From Thermoplasmatota archaeon (lineage in GTDB: Archaea; Thermoplasmatota; Thermoplasmata; Thermoplasmatales; Thermoplasmataceae): a stretch of DNA of 64,000 nt. The notes under the pieces are model-generated. The model did no database searches and had not been told where the DNA came from. It saw only the letters and a program-made list of their open reading frames with translations. Positions 33,224-43,231 of this stretch are shown here, piece by piece (the stretch's first letter is position 1; each line of letters opens with the position of its first letter). Made by a program: the position numbers and the translations under genes. The stretch lies in NCBI GenBank assembly GCA_023381355.1, contig JAMCUL010000014.1, positions 1-64,000 on the forward strand. The letters run 5' to 3'.

Positions 33224-34569
33224 TTGAGTCCTTCCCTTTGTTTTAGTGCATTCTCTATGGCTTTATCACATATAAGATCAGATGAACCCAGAAAATTGTC
33301 AGGATTAACAATATTAAGTATTTGATCGTGAGAGAAATACTTACCAAACTCACCGCTCTCAAGAATGATAGCCAGATTGGAGTCCTCCTCATAGAACTTC
33401 ATCGAGATCCTTCTCACAATCTCGTGAGCAGCCTGACGATCAACCCCCTTCATGGTGAGTTCGGACGTCAGCCTTTCAGAAATACACAGCTGCGATTTAT
33501 CCAGATTTTCCTGCATAATACTAGCGTTTACCTTGAGGTTCTTAAGTATCCTGGTCATTTTGGTAATAATATAATCAGATAAGATGCACGAATATGGAAT
33601 AGTGAATCGCTCCAGGGCACTGTTAGTCAGATCCCTTTCATGCCAGGTGACAGCTGATTCACTTTCCGGTGTTACTAAAGATCTTATAAATCGTGAAAGG
33701 CTGCACACATTTTCGCTTTCTATGGGGTTCCTCTTTGACGGCATAGCCGAGGAACCAACCTGGGTTCGAGAGTCAAAGAATTCCATGACCTCATTTATCT
33801 CTGGTCGTTGTAAATTCCTTATTTCTGTACCGATCTTGTCAAGCGTGACCGAAATGCCTGAAAGGATCTGGAGAAACTCAATGTACCTGTCCCTGGCAAC
33901 AAGCTGTCCAGTAGCAACCTCGGATGAAAGCCCCAGGGAAGTCATGCATCTCAGTGAGACCTGCAGTCCCTTCCTTCCCATCGACGCCCCTGTACCCACT
34001 GGGCCAAGCGTCTTCCCAACAAGTATCCTCTTTTTCCCATCCTCGAGCCTCTGTAAATGACGGCTGAATTCCTCAAGCCATGTGGCTGCTTTGAGACCAA
34101 AGGTAATCGGGCTTGCGTGCTGACCATGTGTCCTGCCAAGCATGGGGGTTTTGGAGTATTTTCTGACCAGTGCAATCAGAATATCTTCCATGTCAAAAAT
34201 ATCACTGTAAATTATGTCATAAAAATCTTTTATTTGCAGGGCAGTAACGGTATCTATTATGTCATTTGATGTGAGACCGAAATGAAGAAAGGAGGATTCA
34301 CTGCCACTTTGCTCTGAAACTGTTCGGATAAATGCCATTATATCATGATGAGTTTCTTTCTCTATCTCAGACACCCTCCTGGCATCAACCCCATGTTCCA
34401 GAACGGAAAGAAGAGGGTCAAGATCAAGCTCCGGTACCACCCCTTCTGCTATCTGTGCTCTCAAGGCTTCAATCTCAACTTTCAGCATAAGGTTATACCT
34501 ATTCTGGATATCAAAAATACTCTTGACCTGATCCCTTCCATAACGTGAATCAATTGGGGAAACTATCAT
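33220..34569 (-). CDS. purB: Adenylosuccinate lyase
   Basis: A 449-residue enzyme of the fumarase/aspartase superfamily. The family signature S-S-A-M-P-S-K-R-N-P is near 268-277 and the catalytic histidine segment G-R-T-H-G-Q-H-A near 142. It makes AMP from adenylosuccinate and AICAR in purine synthesis. Full length. Other pur genes are not in the window. Confidence 0.95.
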   Translation of the reverse strand: MIVSPIDSRYGRDQVKSIFDIQNRYNLMLKVEIEALRAQIAEGVVPELDLDPLLSVLEHGVDARRVSEIEKETHHDIMAFIRTVSEQSGSESSFLHFGLTSNDIIDTVTALQIKDFYDIIYSDIFDMEDILIALVRKYSKTPMLGRTHGQHASPITFGLKAATWLEEFSRHLQRLEDGKKRILVGKTLGPVGTGASMGRKGLQVSLRCMTSLGLSSEVATGQLVARDRYIEFLQILSGISVTLDKIGTEIRNLQRPEINEVMEFFDSRTQVGSSAMPSKRNPIESENVCSLSRFIRSLVTPESESAVTWHERDLTNSALERFTIPYSCILSDYIITKMTRILKNLKVNASIMQENLDKSQLCISERLTSELTMKGVDRQAAHEIVRRISMKFYEEDSNLAIILESGEFGKYFSHDQILNIVNPDNFLGSSDLICDKAIENALKQREGLK

Positions 34570-34662
34570 CTGATCAGCTTATATGCACAGATTTTAAAAT
34601 CTTTATGATTCCTGTTACAATGAGAGATCGTGGAACATATCCTGGAAGAATTTCTGAGTCTC

Positions 34663-35295
34663 TCAGATATCAACAATAAAATATCCCGAACTTCCATTCC
34701 ACTCCTTTCTTGTGTCTTTTATATGCATATTTCTGTGAAGCCATCCTGTGACGAGACTTTCATATTCCCCTCCTTCTCCAGAGATGTTAATTTTATATTT
34801 CTTGTTCAACATTATCAACCTGTTGATTGCATCTTCATCAAGGATCTGCCCAAGATACTCTTCTCCAAGACCCTCCGCAGACACTGAACAGAATACAGCT
34901 CTGATCCCGGAATTTACAACTTCTCGAACCTCTCTTGGCTGGTCTACGAGCCACAGTGGTGTGTAGGAGATCAGGTTGTTAAGTGTGCACATTCGCTCGA
35001 TTCTTGTCTTCTGGAAATTTGAGGCAATTGCCCCGCTTATTATCATTCCAGCGCCATATTTTCTTGCAATCACTGGCACTTCCTCATAAAATCGGTCTTC
35101 CTCTATGTGAATATTTGGAATATCCAGGAGTGATGAGATGCCTGAAACAACACCTATATTTGGCACATGAAACATCTCCGAGTATTCATGGGGATCAACA
35201 GATACTGATAATAAAACATCGTGTCCCTGATCAAGAGCAAAAAGGGTTGCAAGAAACGAATCCTTACCTCCTGACAGCAGGGTGATTGCCTTCAT
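34663..35295 (-). CDS. dph6: Diphthine--ammonia ligase
   Basis: A 210-residue ATP-dependent amidase for the last step of diphthamide modification of elongation factor 2. It has the PP-loop L-S-G-G-K-D-S at residues 7-13 and the family-specific G-E-G-G-E-Y-E-S near 180. Length is typical for archaeal Dph6. The start is 44 bases from the divergent peroxiredoxin ATG. Confidence 0.92.
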   Translation of the reverse strand: MKAITLLSGGKDSFLATLFALDQGHDVLLSVSVDPHEYSEMFHVPNIGVVSGISSLLDIPNIHIEEDRFYEEVPVIARKYGAGMIISGAIASNFQKTRIERMCTLNNLISYTPLWLVDQPREVREVVNSGIRAVFCSVSAEGLGEEYLGQILDEDAINRLIMLNKKYKINISGEGGEYESLVTGWLHRNMHIKDTRKEWNGSSGYFIVDI

Positions 35296-35338
35296 GTTAA
35301 TCTTAAATAGTTTCTCTTTATATCAACTTGGTGATAAT

Positions 35339-35812
35339 ATGGTATTAAAAATAGGAGACAAAGCACCTGAATTTGAACTCGCTGACACTTCCAACAAGAT
35401 GGTTAAGCTGAGTGATTTTAAGGGTGAAAAGATCGTACTGGCATTCTTCCCGGGGGCATTTACGGGGGTATGTACAAAAGAAATGTGCACATTCAGGGAT
35501 TCCATGGCTGCATTTAACGATTTGAACGCAAAAGTCATAGGAATTAGTGTTGATACCCCATTCTCACTCAAGAAATTCCAGGATGAGAATAAATTGGCAT
35601 TTACACTCCTGAGCGACCATTCCAAGGACACGATCAGGAAATATGATATTGTCCATTCTAAATTCATAGGCATTCCGAATCTTGACGTGTCTAAGAGAAG
35701 TGTTTTCATTCTCGACAGGACAGGAAAAATTGCATACGTATGGGTTTCGGAAGATCCAGGCAAGGAACCAAATTATGATGAGATAAAGAAAAAGCTCAAG
35801 GAAATGAACTGA
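35339..35812 (+). CDS. Peroxiredoxin (AhpC/TSA, Bcp-like)
   Basis: A 157-residue thiol peroxidase. Peroxidatic C45 lies in F-T-G-V-C-T, with C50 five residues on, and a conserved threonine and arginine nearby. The C45/C50 spacing is the arrangement in Bcp-type atypical 2-Cys enzymes, reduced by thioredoxin. I start at ATG 35339 because upstream residues are not protein-like. Confidence 0.92.
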   Translation: MVLKIGDKAPEFELADTSNKMVKLSDFKGEKIVLAFFPGAFTGVCTKEMCTFRDSMAAFNDLNAKVIGISVDTPFSLKKFQDENKLAFTLLSDHSKDTIRKYDIVHSKFIGIPNLDVSKRSVFILDRTGKIAYVWVSEDPGKEPNYDEIKKKLKEMN

Positions 35813-35909
35813 TTTCCTTTCAGTTTTTATAAGTTTAACCCATTAATTTTTATATTTAAAAGTGAACGTTTTGGCAGATATTTAATATTACTTTTTGTGT
35901 TACTCCCCT

Positions 35910-37511
35910 ATGACGTATGTAAAGTACGAACTCACGTTAGGCAACCTTTTGAGAAGTGCTGTTAAGAGAAATCCAAATCAGGTAATCGTAGACCCTGAAA
36001 AAGGAAAGTATACTTTTTCCCAGTTTGAGTCCCGTGTAAACTCCCTTGCAAGAGGGCTTGTCAATATAGGTGTAAATCCTCATGATCGTGTCGCTGTCCT
36101 TGACTGGGATACAAGGCAGTACCTTGAGAGCTTTTATGCGGTACCCATGGCTGGCGCCGTTCTGCATACAGTGAACATACGGTACCCTGTGGAGCTGATA
36201 TATTACACAATGCAGCATGCCGAAGATTCGTTTATAATCGTCAGGGATGAGATTGCAAAGATGTTCATCAATTACAAAGACCTATTCGGTTTTGTAAAAG
36301 GCTGGATAATATACTCATCATCTGAAACGAGGATCGATTTTCCATTCTCAAATGTATATTATTATGATGACTTAATCTCGGATGCCTCGAACTCACCACT
36401 TCCGGCAGTTGTTGAAGATGATATCGCAACGCTATTTTACACATCAGGATCAACTGGAATGCCCAAGGGTGTAACATTTTCCCATAGGGATGTGGTTCTG
36501 CACGCTTATGGATTGATTGCTACGCTGTCTGATGAACCCGCCTCACTCAACTCAAGAGACGTTATTATGCCGCTTGTTCCGATGTTTCATGTCCATGCAT
36601 GGGGGCTCCCACAGACATTTCTTATAAAGGGATGTAAATACGTTCTTGCGGGACGGTATAATCCTGCTCAATCACTGAAGTTAATCAGGGAGGAGGGCGT
36701 AACCACAACAGCAATGGTTCCCTCCATCCTTTATATGCTAATAAATGAAAAGGGAGCTGATGAAATACTCCCCCCAAGAAATCTCAAGGCTATCATAGGT
36801 GGTGGTGCACTATCTCAGGGCTTAAGAGATGCAGCGTCTAAACTGAATATCAAAACAATGGGTGCCTACGGAATGTCAGAAACTGCTCCCCTGCTTACGG
36901 CAGCTGTATACAATTTCGACACAGCTGATATGAGTGATGAACAGAGGGGTACTTACCAGATCAAGGCAGGACTCCCTGCAAGCATGGTTGAGGTGAGGAT
37001 CGTTGATAAAAACGGAAAGGAGATTCCGAGGGGAGTTGAAAAGATCGGTGAAATAACAGTGAGGGCACCATGGCTTACCAGGGAATATTACAAGGATCCT
37101 GAATCCACCAAGAAATTATGGCAGGAGGGATGGCTGCATACAGGAGACCTGGGTTACGTGGACAGCATGGGGTATCTAACAATAGTTGACAGGGAGAAAG
37201 ATTCGGTAAAGTCTGGTGGCGAATTCATTCCAACTCTGATTCTCGAGGATATTATCAGTCTTTATGGCAAAATAGGTGAAGTTGCAGTAATAGGGAGGAA
37301 GGATGATAAGTGGGGAGAACGGCCCATAGCAATATACACGTCAAAGGAGCCAGTCGATGTGGCTAATATAAAGGAATTCCTGCTTAAATTTGTTGAACAG
37401 AAAAGGATTGAAAAATTCTGGATTCCGGATGAATTCATAAGGGTAAATGAGTTTGAAAAAGGATCAACAGGAAAGATAGACAAGAAGATTCTCAGGCAGA
37501 AATACGCTTAA
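35910..37511 (+). CDS. AMP-forming acyl-CoA ligase
   Basis: A 533-residue member of the ANL superfamily. Motif A5-like Y-T-S-G-S-T-G-M-P-K-G is near 177-187, then Y-G-M-S-E-T-A-P near 325, W-L-H-T-G-D-L-G near 412, and the C-terminal lysine in S-T-G-K-I-D-K-K-I near 522. It activates a medium- or long-chain fatty acid to acyl-CoA, the entry step for the thiolase operon at 13479-16236. The ATG at 35910 is at leaderless distance from GATATTTAATATTA. Confidence 0.92.
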   Translation: MTYVKYELTLGNLLRSAVKRNPNQVIVDPEKGKYTFSQFESRVNSLARGLVNIGVNPHDRVAVLDWDTRQYLESFYAVPMAGAVLHTVNIRYPVELIYYTMQHAEDSFIIVRDEIAKMFINYKDLFGFVKGWIIYSSSETRIDFPFSNVYYYDDLISDASNSPLPAVVEDDIATLFYTSGSTGMPKGVTFSHRDVVLHAYGLIATLSDEPASLNSRDVIMPLVPMFHVHAWGLPQTFLIKGCKYVLAGRYNPAQSLKLIREEGVTTTAMVPSILYMLINEKGADEILPPRNLKAIIGGGALSQGLRDAASKLNIKTMGAYGMSETAPLLTAAVYNFDTADMSDEQRGTYQIKAGLPASMVEVRIVDKNGKEIPRGVEKIGEITVRAPWLTREYYKDPESTKKLWQEGWLHTGDLGYVDSMGYLTIVDREKDSVKSGGEFIPTLILEDIISLYGKIGEVAVIGRKDDKWGERPIAIYTSKEPVDVANIKEFLLKFVEQKRIEKFWIPDEFIRVNEFEKGSTGKIDKKILRQKYA

Positions 37512-37633
37512 AAAACCTGACTGATAAGAGCCCAACGCTATCTCTGGGTAATCTTATTTCAGGGTTGCTTTCTCCCTGATTTTTCGGTTTTTTCAACCAG
37601 TATAACTTAAATAATCAGATTTCATATTCCGTT

Positions 37634-38710
37634 ATGTATTCCGGGAATGAAGATCTATCTGACCTTTCAGATATTGGCCTTAAAGATGAAGAACTCGATA
37701 AAATACTTGACGAAAACAGGCTAAAAATCAGAATTATCGGTGTTGGCGGAGCTGGCTCCAACACCATCAACAAGATGTCAGAGAAGAATTTCGAGAGTGA
37801 TGTGGCAGATATAAGGACAATCGCTGTAAATACAGACGCTGTCCACTTGAAGGAAATCAGGGCTAATAAAAGGTTTGTCATTGGGAAAGCCCTTAGCAGA
37901 GGAAGGGGTGCGGGTGCTGATCCATCCAAGGGAGAGCAGGCAGCAAGAGAATCGGTAAACGAAATTGACAAGGCTCTTGAGGGCTCAAAGATCACGGTCA
38001 TTGTTGCAGGAATGGGGGGAGGTACCGGGACCGGTGCTGCGCCTTTTATTGCTTCGAGGTCGAAGAAGGCGGGTTCCCTCGCCATCGGAATCTGCTCCTG
38101 GCCATTGAAGGGTGAAGGGAAGGTAAGGGAGGAAAATGCGAGGCTCGGACTTACAAATTTCGTGAGGGCAGCTGACTCAGTTATACTCTTCCAGAACGAT
38201 GAAATTGTAAAACTTGTCCCGAATGACCGCGTGGATGCTGCTCTTGCATTTGCGGATTCCATAATGATGCAGGCCATAGAGGGAATAATTGATTCTGTCA
38301 CAAGAACAACTCAGGTAAATACAGAGATGTCTGATCTGGAGAAAGTCATGTCAAAGAAGGGAATAGGCACGTTCGGTGTTGGCGTGTCAGATTCCCCTGC
38401 AGGCCAGAGGGTACAGGAAGCTTTTGATCAGGCCATGAATTCGCCATTCAGCAACCTGAAGATGGAGCAGGCAAGAGCTATGCTCATCAGCATCACGGGT
38501 GGAGAGGACCTGAGAATGAATGAGCAGACAGAGGCCATGGAACTTGCAAGGCAGAAGATCGGGAGAGACGCAATCATAATTCCCAGGCTTGGAACCGATC
38601 GGAATCTTACTGGAAAGATAAAAATACTGGTGTTCGCCACGGGGATTCCTACCGGTTATGATAATCTTGTTGCTGATGATAGCGATTTTTCCGTAAATTC
38701 GATTGACTGA
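37634..38710 (+). CDS. ftsZ: Cell division GTPase FtsZ
   Basis: A 358-residue tubulin-like GTPase that forms the division ring. The tubulin signature G-G-G-T-G-T-G is at 128-134 and the P-loop region G-V-G-G-A-G-S-N near 36-43. An acidic N-terminal extension of about 30 residues and a very short C-terminal tail after the GTPase domain are notable. The catalytic T7 loop, usually N-x-D-x-x-D, reads N-T-E-M-S-D. It stands between acyl-CoA ligase and transketolase on its own. Confidence 0.95.
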   Translation: MYSGNEDLSDLSDIGLKDEELDKILDENRLKIRIIGVGGAGSNTINKMSEKNFESDVADIRTIAVNTDAVHLKEIRANKRFVIGKALSRGRGAGADPSKGEQAARESVNEIDKALEGSKITVIVAGMGGGTGTGAAPFIASRSKKAGSLAIGICSWPLKGEGKVREENARLGLTNFVRAADSVILFQNDEIVKLVPNDRVDAALAFADSIMMQAIEGIIDSVTRTTQVNTEMSDLEKVMSKKGIGTFGVGVSDSPAGQRVQEAFDQAMNSPFSNLKMEQARAMLISITGGEDLRMNEQTEAMELARQKIGRDAIIIPRLGTDRNLTGKIKILVFATGIPTGYDNLVADDSDFSVNSID

Positions 38711-38778
38711 TTTGTTTTGCTTAATCACAAAAACTTTTAATTGAAAATTAAATGAAGGTATATAGGGGAATATAGGTC

Positions 38779-39633
38779 ATGGTTGAAAATCAGGAAAAAC
38801 AGGATGACAGGAAGGGTCTGGACAATGAAACGCTCAGGAAGATTTCCCAGAGGGCCAGAAGCCTTATCATTAAGATGGTGTACAGTGCAAGAAGCGGCCA
38901 CCCCGGTGGTTCTCTTAGCATAATCGATATTCTAACTGAACTTTATTTCAACGAAATGAATATTGATCCAACTGACCAGAATCTTGCTTCCAGGGACCGC
39001 CTGGTAATGAGCAAGGGCCATGCCTCCCCTGCCCTTTACTCCATACTTGCTTTAAGAGGCTATTTTCCGCAGGAACTGCTGATGGATTTCAGGAAGATAA
39101 ATTCCAAGCTTGAGGGGCACGTACACAAAGGGGTTCCAGGGGTTGAAACTTCTACGGGTTCACTCGGGCAGGGGCTTGGGATAGGGGTTGGAATGGCACT
39201 TGCATCAAAGATAGACAACAATCCTTACAGAGTTTTTGTGATTCTTGGTGATGGCGAGATTGAGGAGGGAAATATATGGGAAAGCCTGATGGCTGGGAGC
39301 AAGTACAGGCTGAATAACCTGGTAGCCATCCTCGACAAGAACGGTGTGCAACTGGATGGTTTTACCCGGGATATAATGCCAATGGAACGGTTGAAGGACA
39401 GAATCGATTCCTTTGGATGGGCTACCTATGAGTTTAATGGGCACGATTTTAGCGAGATCAGGAAGGCAATGGACTTTGCCAGAGGCATTAAGGATAAGCC
39501 TGTATTCCTCATCGCGAAAACCGTTAAGGGAAAGGGAGTTAGTTATATGGAAAACAACAGTAAATATCACGGGTCTCCACCGGCTAATGAGGAGGAGTAT
39601 GAGCAGGCTCTTAAGGAGATTGATGCAGCATGA
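38779..39633 (+). CDS. Transketolase, N-terminal (thiamine pyrophosphate) subunit
   Basis: A 284-residue subunit of a split transketolase, common in archaea. The TPP-binding motif G-D-G-E-I-E-E-G-N near 156-164 and the H-P-G-G-S-L motif near 42 are present. It transfers two-carbon units in the non-oxidative pentose phosphate pathway. Its stop overlaps the C-terminal subunit start by four bases (ATGA). Confidence 0.94.
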   Translation: MVENQEKQDDRKGLDNETLRKISQRARSLIIKMVYSARSGHPGGSLSIIDILTELYFNEMNIDPTDQNLASRDRLVMSKGHASPALYSILALRGYFPQELLMDFRKINSKLEGHVHKGVPGVETSTGSLGQGLGIGVGMALASKIDNNPYRVFVILGDGEIEEGNIWESLMAGSKYRLNNLVAILDKNGVQLDGFTRDIMPMERLKDRIDSFGWATYEFNGHDFSEIRKAMDFARGIKDKPVFLIAKTVKGKGVSYMENNSKYHGSPPANEEEYEQALKEIDAA

Positions 39634-40589
39634 GGCCTTCAGAGAGCCTCAGGGAGGTCTATGGGAAGAAACTCCTTGAGTTAGGAGGACTTCATAATGA
39701 TATAGTTGTTCTTGATGCGGATCTTTCTTCTTCGACCAGGACATCAGACTTCGGGAAGAAGTATCCCGGTAGATTCTTTAACATGGGAATTTCAGAGCAG
39801 TCAATGGTAACCGCAGCTGCCGGGCTTGCACTTGCCGGTAAAAAGCCATTTGTGTCCACCTTCGCTGTCTTCCTGATGAGAACGTACGAACAGATCAGGC
39901 AATCAGTCTGCTATAATAACATAGATGTGAAATTTGTGGTTACTCATGCTGGAATTACTGTTGGAGAGGATGGTGCCACTCACCAGATTATAGAAGATGT
40001 TGGGATAATGAGTGGCCTTCCAAACATGAGGGTAATTGTCCCTGCAGATAGCATTGAAACCGCATCAGTAATAGATTATCTTGTAAAGAAAACTAAAACT
40101 CCATATTACGTCAGGCTAAGCCGTGAAAAGTTTCCTGTTGTGAATGACGATGATTATCAGTTCACGGAAGGCAAGAACACTGTTCTGAAGGATGGAACAG
40201 ATCTTACTATATTTTGTAATGGTTCGATGGTCGGTCTCTCACTTCAGGCAGCTGCCCAGCTGAAGGAACAGGCTATTGATGCTGCAGTTGTCAATGTCTC
40301 GTCCATAAAGCCAATTGACAGGGAGGGAATCATTCAGTACGGAAAGAGGACAGGACACGTAGTAACGGCTGAAGAACATTCAATATACAACGGTCTTGGG
40401 AGCAGGGTTGCAGAGGTTTTGTCAGAGGAATACCCGGTGCCTGTTGTCAGGGTTGGAATGAAGGACACATTCGGCAAATCTGGAAAATCATGGGAACTCT
40501 TTGATTATTTTCATATGGGTGTTAAGGATATAGTATCAGCAGGGATCAGAAGCTTTAGAGAGGTGAATAAATATGAAACTATTTCTTGA
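39630..40589 (+). CDS. Transketolase, C-terminal subunit
   Basis: A 319-residue partner containing the PYR and C-terminal transketolase domains, with F-N-M-G-I-S-E-Q-S near 52-60 (catalytic glutamate) and [14 protein letters not shown] near 112. It pairs with the N-terminal subunit, and its end overlaps the transaldolase start by 17 bases, giving a three-gene operon. Confidence 0.94.
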   Translation: MRPSESLREVYGKKLLELGGLHNDIVVLDADLSSSTRTSDFGKKYPGRFFNMGISEQSMVTAAAGLALAGKKPFVSTFAVFLMRTYEQIRQSVCYNNIDVKFVVTHAGITVGEDGATHQIIEDVGIMSGLPNMRVIVPADSIETASVIDYLVKKTKTPYYVRLSREKFPVVNDDDYQFTEGKNTVLKDGTDLTIFCNGSMVGLSLQAAAQLKEQAIDAAVVNVSSIKPIDREGIIQYGKRTGHVVTAEEHSIYNGLGSRVAEVLSEEYPVPVVRVGMKDTFGKSGKSWELFDYFHMGVKDIVSAGIRSFREVNKYETIS

Positions 40590-41244
40590 TACGGCAAACA
40601 TAGAGGAGATCAGGCAGGCAAGAGACTGGGGCCTTCTGGATGGAGTCACCACAAATCCTAGCCTTGTAGCAAAAGAAATGAGCAAGGGTCAGAATTTCAG
40701 GGACGTGATAAGTGAGATCATAAAAGAAACACCAGGCCCGGTTAGCGTTGAGGTAATTGCAAGCGACTATGAGAACATGCTGGCCCAGGCACTCAAGATA
40801 AGTGCGCTTGGGAACAATGCAGTTGTAAAGATCCCATTTACCCTTGAAGGGCTTAAAGTGACAAAGGTGCTGAAGGAAAAGCGCATACCTGTCAATTCAA
40901 CCCTGATCTTCAACGGAATTCAGGCACTGTTCGCTGCAAAGGCCGGTGCTGAGTATGTGTCTCCGTTCGTGGGGAGGCTTGATGACATTGGTGAAGACGG
41001 GATGGCAGTAATTGAACAGATAAAGACTGTGTATACAAACTACGATATCAAGACAAAAATACTGGTTGCATCCATCAGGAACCCGTTGCATGTGGTCAGA
41101 TCCATGATCATAGGCGCTGACGTTGTTACACTTCCATTTGATGTCCTCAAGAAGCTGCCTGAACACCCAAAGACATCTGAAGGGCTTTCAAAGTTTCTTT
41201 CAGACTGGGAAAAGACATTCGGCAGCATGGATTTCCCTCTCTGA
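40573..41244 (+). CDS. tal: Transaldolase (short form)
   Basis: A 223-residue short transaldolase/fructose-6-phosphate aldolase-type barrel enzyme. F-L-D-T-A-N opens the protein, T-T-N-P-S-L-V is near 26-32, and the Schiff-base lysine is in V-V-K-I-P-F-T near 84-90. Together with the two transketolase subunits it interconverts sugar phosphates and yields sedoheptulose 7-phosphate, the start of the heptose pathway. Confidence 0.93.
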   Translation: MKLFLDTANIEEIRQARDWGLLDGVTTNPSLVAKEMSKGQNFRDVISEIIKETPGPVSVEVIASDYENMLAQALKISALGNNAVVKIPFTLEGLKVTKVLKEKRIPVNSTLIFNGIQALFAAKAGAEYVSPFVGRLDDIGEDGMAVIEQIKTVYTNYDIKTKILVASIRNPLHVVRSMIIGADVVTLPFDVLKKLPEHPKTSEGLSKFLSDWEKTFGSMDFPL

Positions 41245-41278
41245 ATAACGTTTTATATATTAGTCGGATTACAAAATA

Positions 41279-42235
41279 ATGCAATTTTTTATCTACCTCC
41301 TTTTCAACATCCTAATTGCTTCGGTCTTTCTCTCAATATACCTTTTAGGAGAAAGGAATCTGGGAAATTTTTCAGTTGTTGCCTCCCTCATCTTCTCTGT
41401 ACCATTTCTCCTCTTTTTTCCATATTCATTCTCAATGGCAGTAGAGATTCTGTCAACAATGGCAATGAATCTGCTGTACACTTCAAGATCATTTATTTAC
41501 ATTGGAAGTGTAGCTGTGGTCCTGCTCATTACGGTCACGCTTCATCTGAGTTCTAATGTTTCGGCAGGAATGGCACTTGCAATAGGTGTGGGAATTTCAA
41601 TATCTCTCCTCCTGAGCAACAACATGCGAAAGAATGCATTTGTAAATAACCAGCAGAGAGGGAATTTAAGCAATGTTGAGGTACGGAGGGACATTCTTCA
41701 GATATTATCCGGCATAGCCCTGATATTTGCATTCTTTGTACTTCCCCAAATCTACATAAAGGTCACGCTTGTATTCCTTGTTATTCTTGCTATATTCCTG
41801 CTCAATTTTTCCGGAATATACAGGGATTCAGGGCTTTCCAAGTTTATAATGAGCTTTGAACGAAAGAACGTACAGCCTGGGATTGGCTCGCTCTGGTATA
41901 TAGCGGGGGTTCTCCTACTGATGGGACTTACTGGTGGCACAGGTGCACTTCTCGTCGGTGTTTTCTGCATGGCCATTGGCGACAGCGTCGCAACGATCGT
42001 AGGCATGAACATCAGGACATTCCGGCTTCCCTATAACAGGAAAAAGAGTTTTGGCGGTTTTGCATCAATGCTTCTGGTAACATCACTTTTTGCCTATTTC
42101 TTCTTTGGAGCGTTTTACATCATTTATGCCATTATCGCCACGGTTGCAGAATCAGTATCCGGATATCCGGTTGACGACAACTTTTCAATACCTTTCAGCG
42201 TCATAGTACTGAGGTCGCTGGTTTTATTTATCTGA
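41279..42235 (+). CDS. Dolichol kinase-like membrane protein (COG0170)
   Basis: A 318-residue membrane protein with about nine helices. The C-terminal half carries the CTP-dependent lipid kinase motifs: E-V-R-R-D-I-L-Q near 137, A-I-G-D-S-V-A-T-I-V-G near 231-241, K-K-S-F-G-G-F near 257, and a late P-V-D-D-N-F-S-I-P near 300. This matches the SEC59/COG0170 family (dolichol, phytol and related prenol kinases). It may phosphorylate a dolichol carrier for glycosylation, or salvage a prenol. It is convergent with a GNAT gene, overlapping by 12 bases. Confidence 0.8.
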   Translation: MQFFIYLLFNILIASVFLSIYLLGERNLGNFSVVASLIFSVPFLLFFPYSFSMAVEILSTMAMNLLYTSRSFIYIGSVAVVLLITVTLHLSSNVSAGMALAIGVGISISLLLSNNMRKNAFVNNQQRGNLSNVEVRRDILQILSGIALIFAFFVLPQIYIKVTLVFLVILAIFLLNFSGIYRDSGLSKFIMSFERKNVQPGIGSLWYIAGVLLLMGLTGGTGALLVGVFCMAIGDSVATIVGMNIRTFRLPYNRKKSFGGFASMLLVTSLFAYFFFGAFYIIYAIIATVAESVSGYPVDDNFSIPFSVIVLRSLVLFI

Positions 42236-43213
42236 ATTCCTGAAGTCCTTCCAGTAGGTCGTATTCTCCCCACCCGAGATGATAAAACCGCAGTTGACAT
42301 AAAATTCCATTGCCTCTGCCGAGGTATTTACCCACAGCTGCACCTGTGTATGTCCAAGCAGTTTCAGGGATTCAACAGACCTGAGAAGAAGATATGACCC
42401 GATGCCTGTATGCCTTCTTGATACCTCTGTGAAGAAATCCACTATCAACGGTATTCCCCTGTATGAAATTTCATCTAAACCATCCGTAACAGTAATTGAG
42501 CCAAGAATACCTGACGAATTTACTGCAACAAGTGATGCAGAACCCAGGACTTTTCCGTAGTAGCCTGAGAGTAGTATACTGTAAGTCACATTTTTCCCGT
42601 CCTCCATTATGAGGAGGACCCGGTCCGGGCTGGTCGAATAAGATTCAAGCTGAGCCATGGAGACGGCCGAAGGATCAACTTCCGCGGAATGGAGCAGTTC
42701 AAGTTTGGATGAGATGCCGGAAGTATCAACGCGCTTCAATTTTTCTACAATTCTATCTATATCTCCGATCATCTTGACCCTGTTGCTACGTGTAAATCCA
42801 TGACTCTGAAGGGCTTCCTCGAGGAATGATGAATTGTACAGCCCATCAATTATCAGTAGCTTTCCCTCCCTGATGGTCTCATTTTCAAGCCATTCAATTA
42901 TCTTTTCCCCCCTTGGGAGGTTTGAAATAGAATCCTTGACAAATCCAACGGATGAAATTGCCCGATCTCTAATACCCATTGCAGGAAGGATATACCCATA
43001 GGCTTCCACTTTCCCGCTGGATAGTATGATCTTAGAAGGAATCCTGTTTGAATTCAGCATCGAGATAAGGGGTGCAAAAAGTGACCTGACATCGATTTCC
43101 GGGTACTCATCCTGTACGTTCTGAATCTGTTCCCTCAGTATGTTTTCCCATCTCAGGCCAACATTCTCATACTCTCTCATGGAAGACGAAATTTTCGAAG
43201 CATATTTAAACAA
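42224..43213 (-). CDS. GNAT-family acetyltransferase with N-terminal extension
   Basis: A 329-residue protein. The C-terminal part (about 225-325) has the acetyl-CoA-binding R-H-T-G-I-G-S-Y-L-L-L-R-S motif of GNAT enzymes, followed by strand and Y-V-N-C-G-F. The first 180 residues are also alpha/beta and may be a degenerate GNAT repeat. The substrate is unknown. The start is 18 bases from the divergent malic enzyme start. Confidence 0.75.
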   Translation of the reverse strand: MFKYASKISSSMREYENVGLRWENILREQIQNVQDEYPEIDVRSLFAPLISMLNSNRIPSKIILSSGKVEAYGYILPAMGIRDRAISSVGFVKDSISNLPRGEKIIEWLENETIREGKLLIIDGLYNSSFLEEALQSHGFTRSNRVKMIGDIDRIVEKLKRVDTSGISSKLELLHSAEVDPSAVSMAQLESYSTSPDRVLLIMEDGKNVTYSILLSGYYGKVLGSASLVAVNSSGILGSITVTDGLDEISYRGIPLIVDFFTEVSRRHTGIGSYLLLRSVESLKLLGHTQVQLWVNTSAEAMEFYVNCGFIISGGENTTYWKDFRNSDK

Positions 43214-43231
43214 TCTTATACTACACAGTCA

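Noticed and set aside
37615-38301. Long 228-codon minus-strand frame antisense to ftsZ
   Set aside because: It mirrors ftsZ codons and is low-complexity Ser/Pro/Ile-rich. Long antisense frames recur over other genes here (for example 43291-43917).
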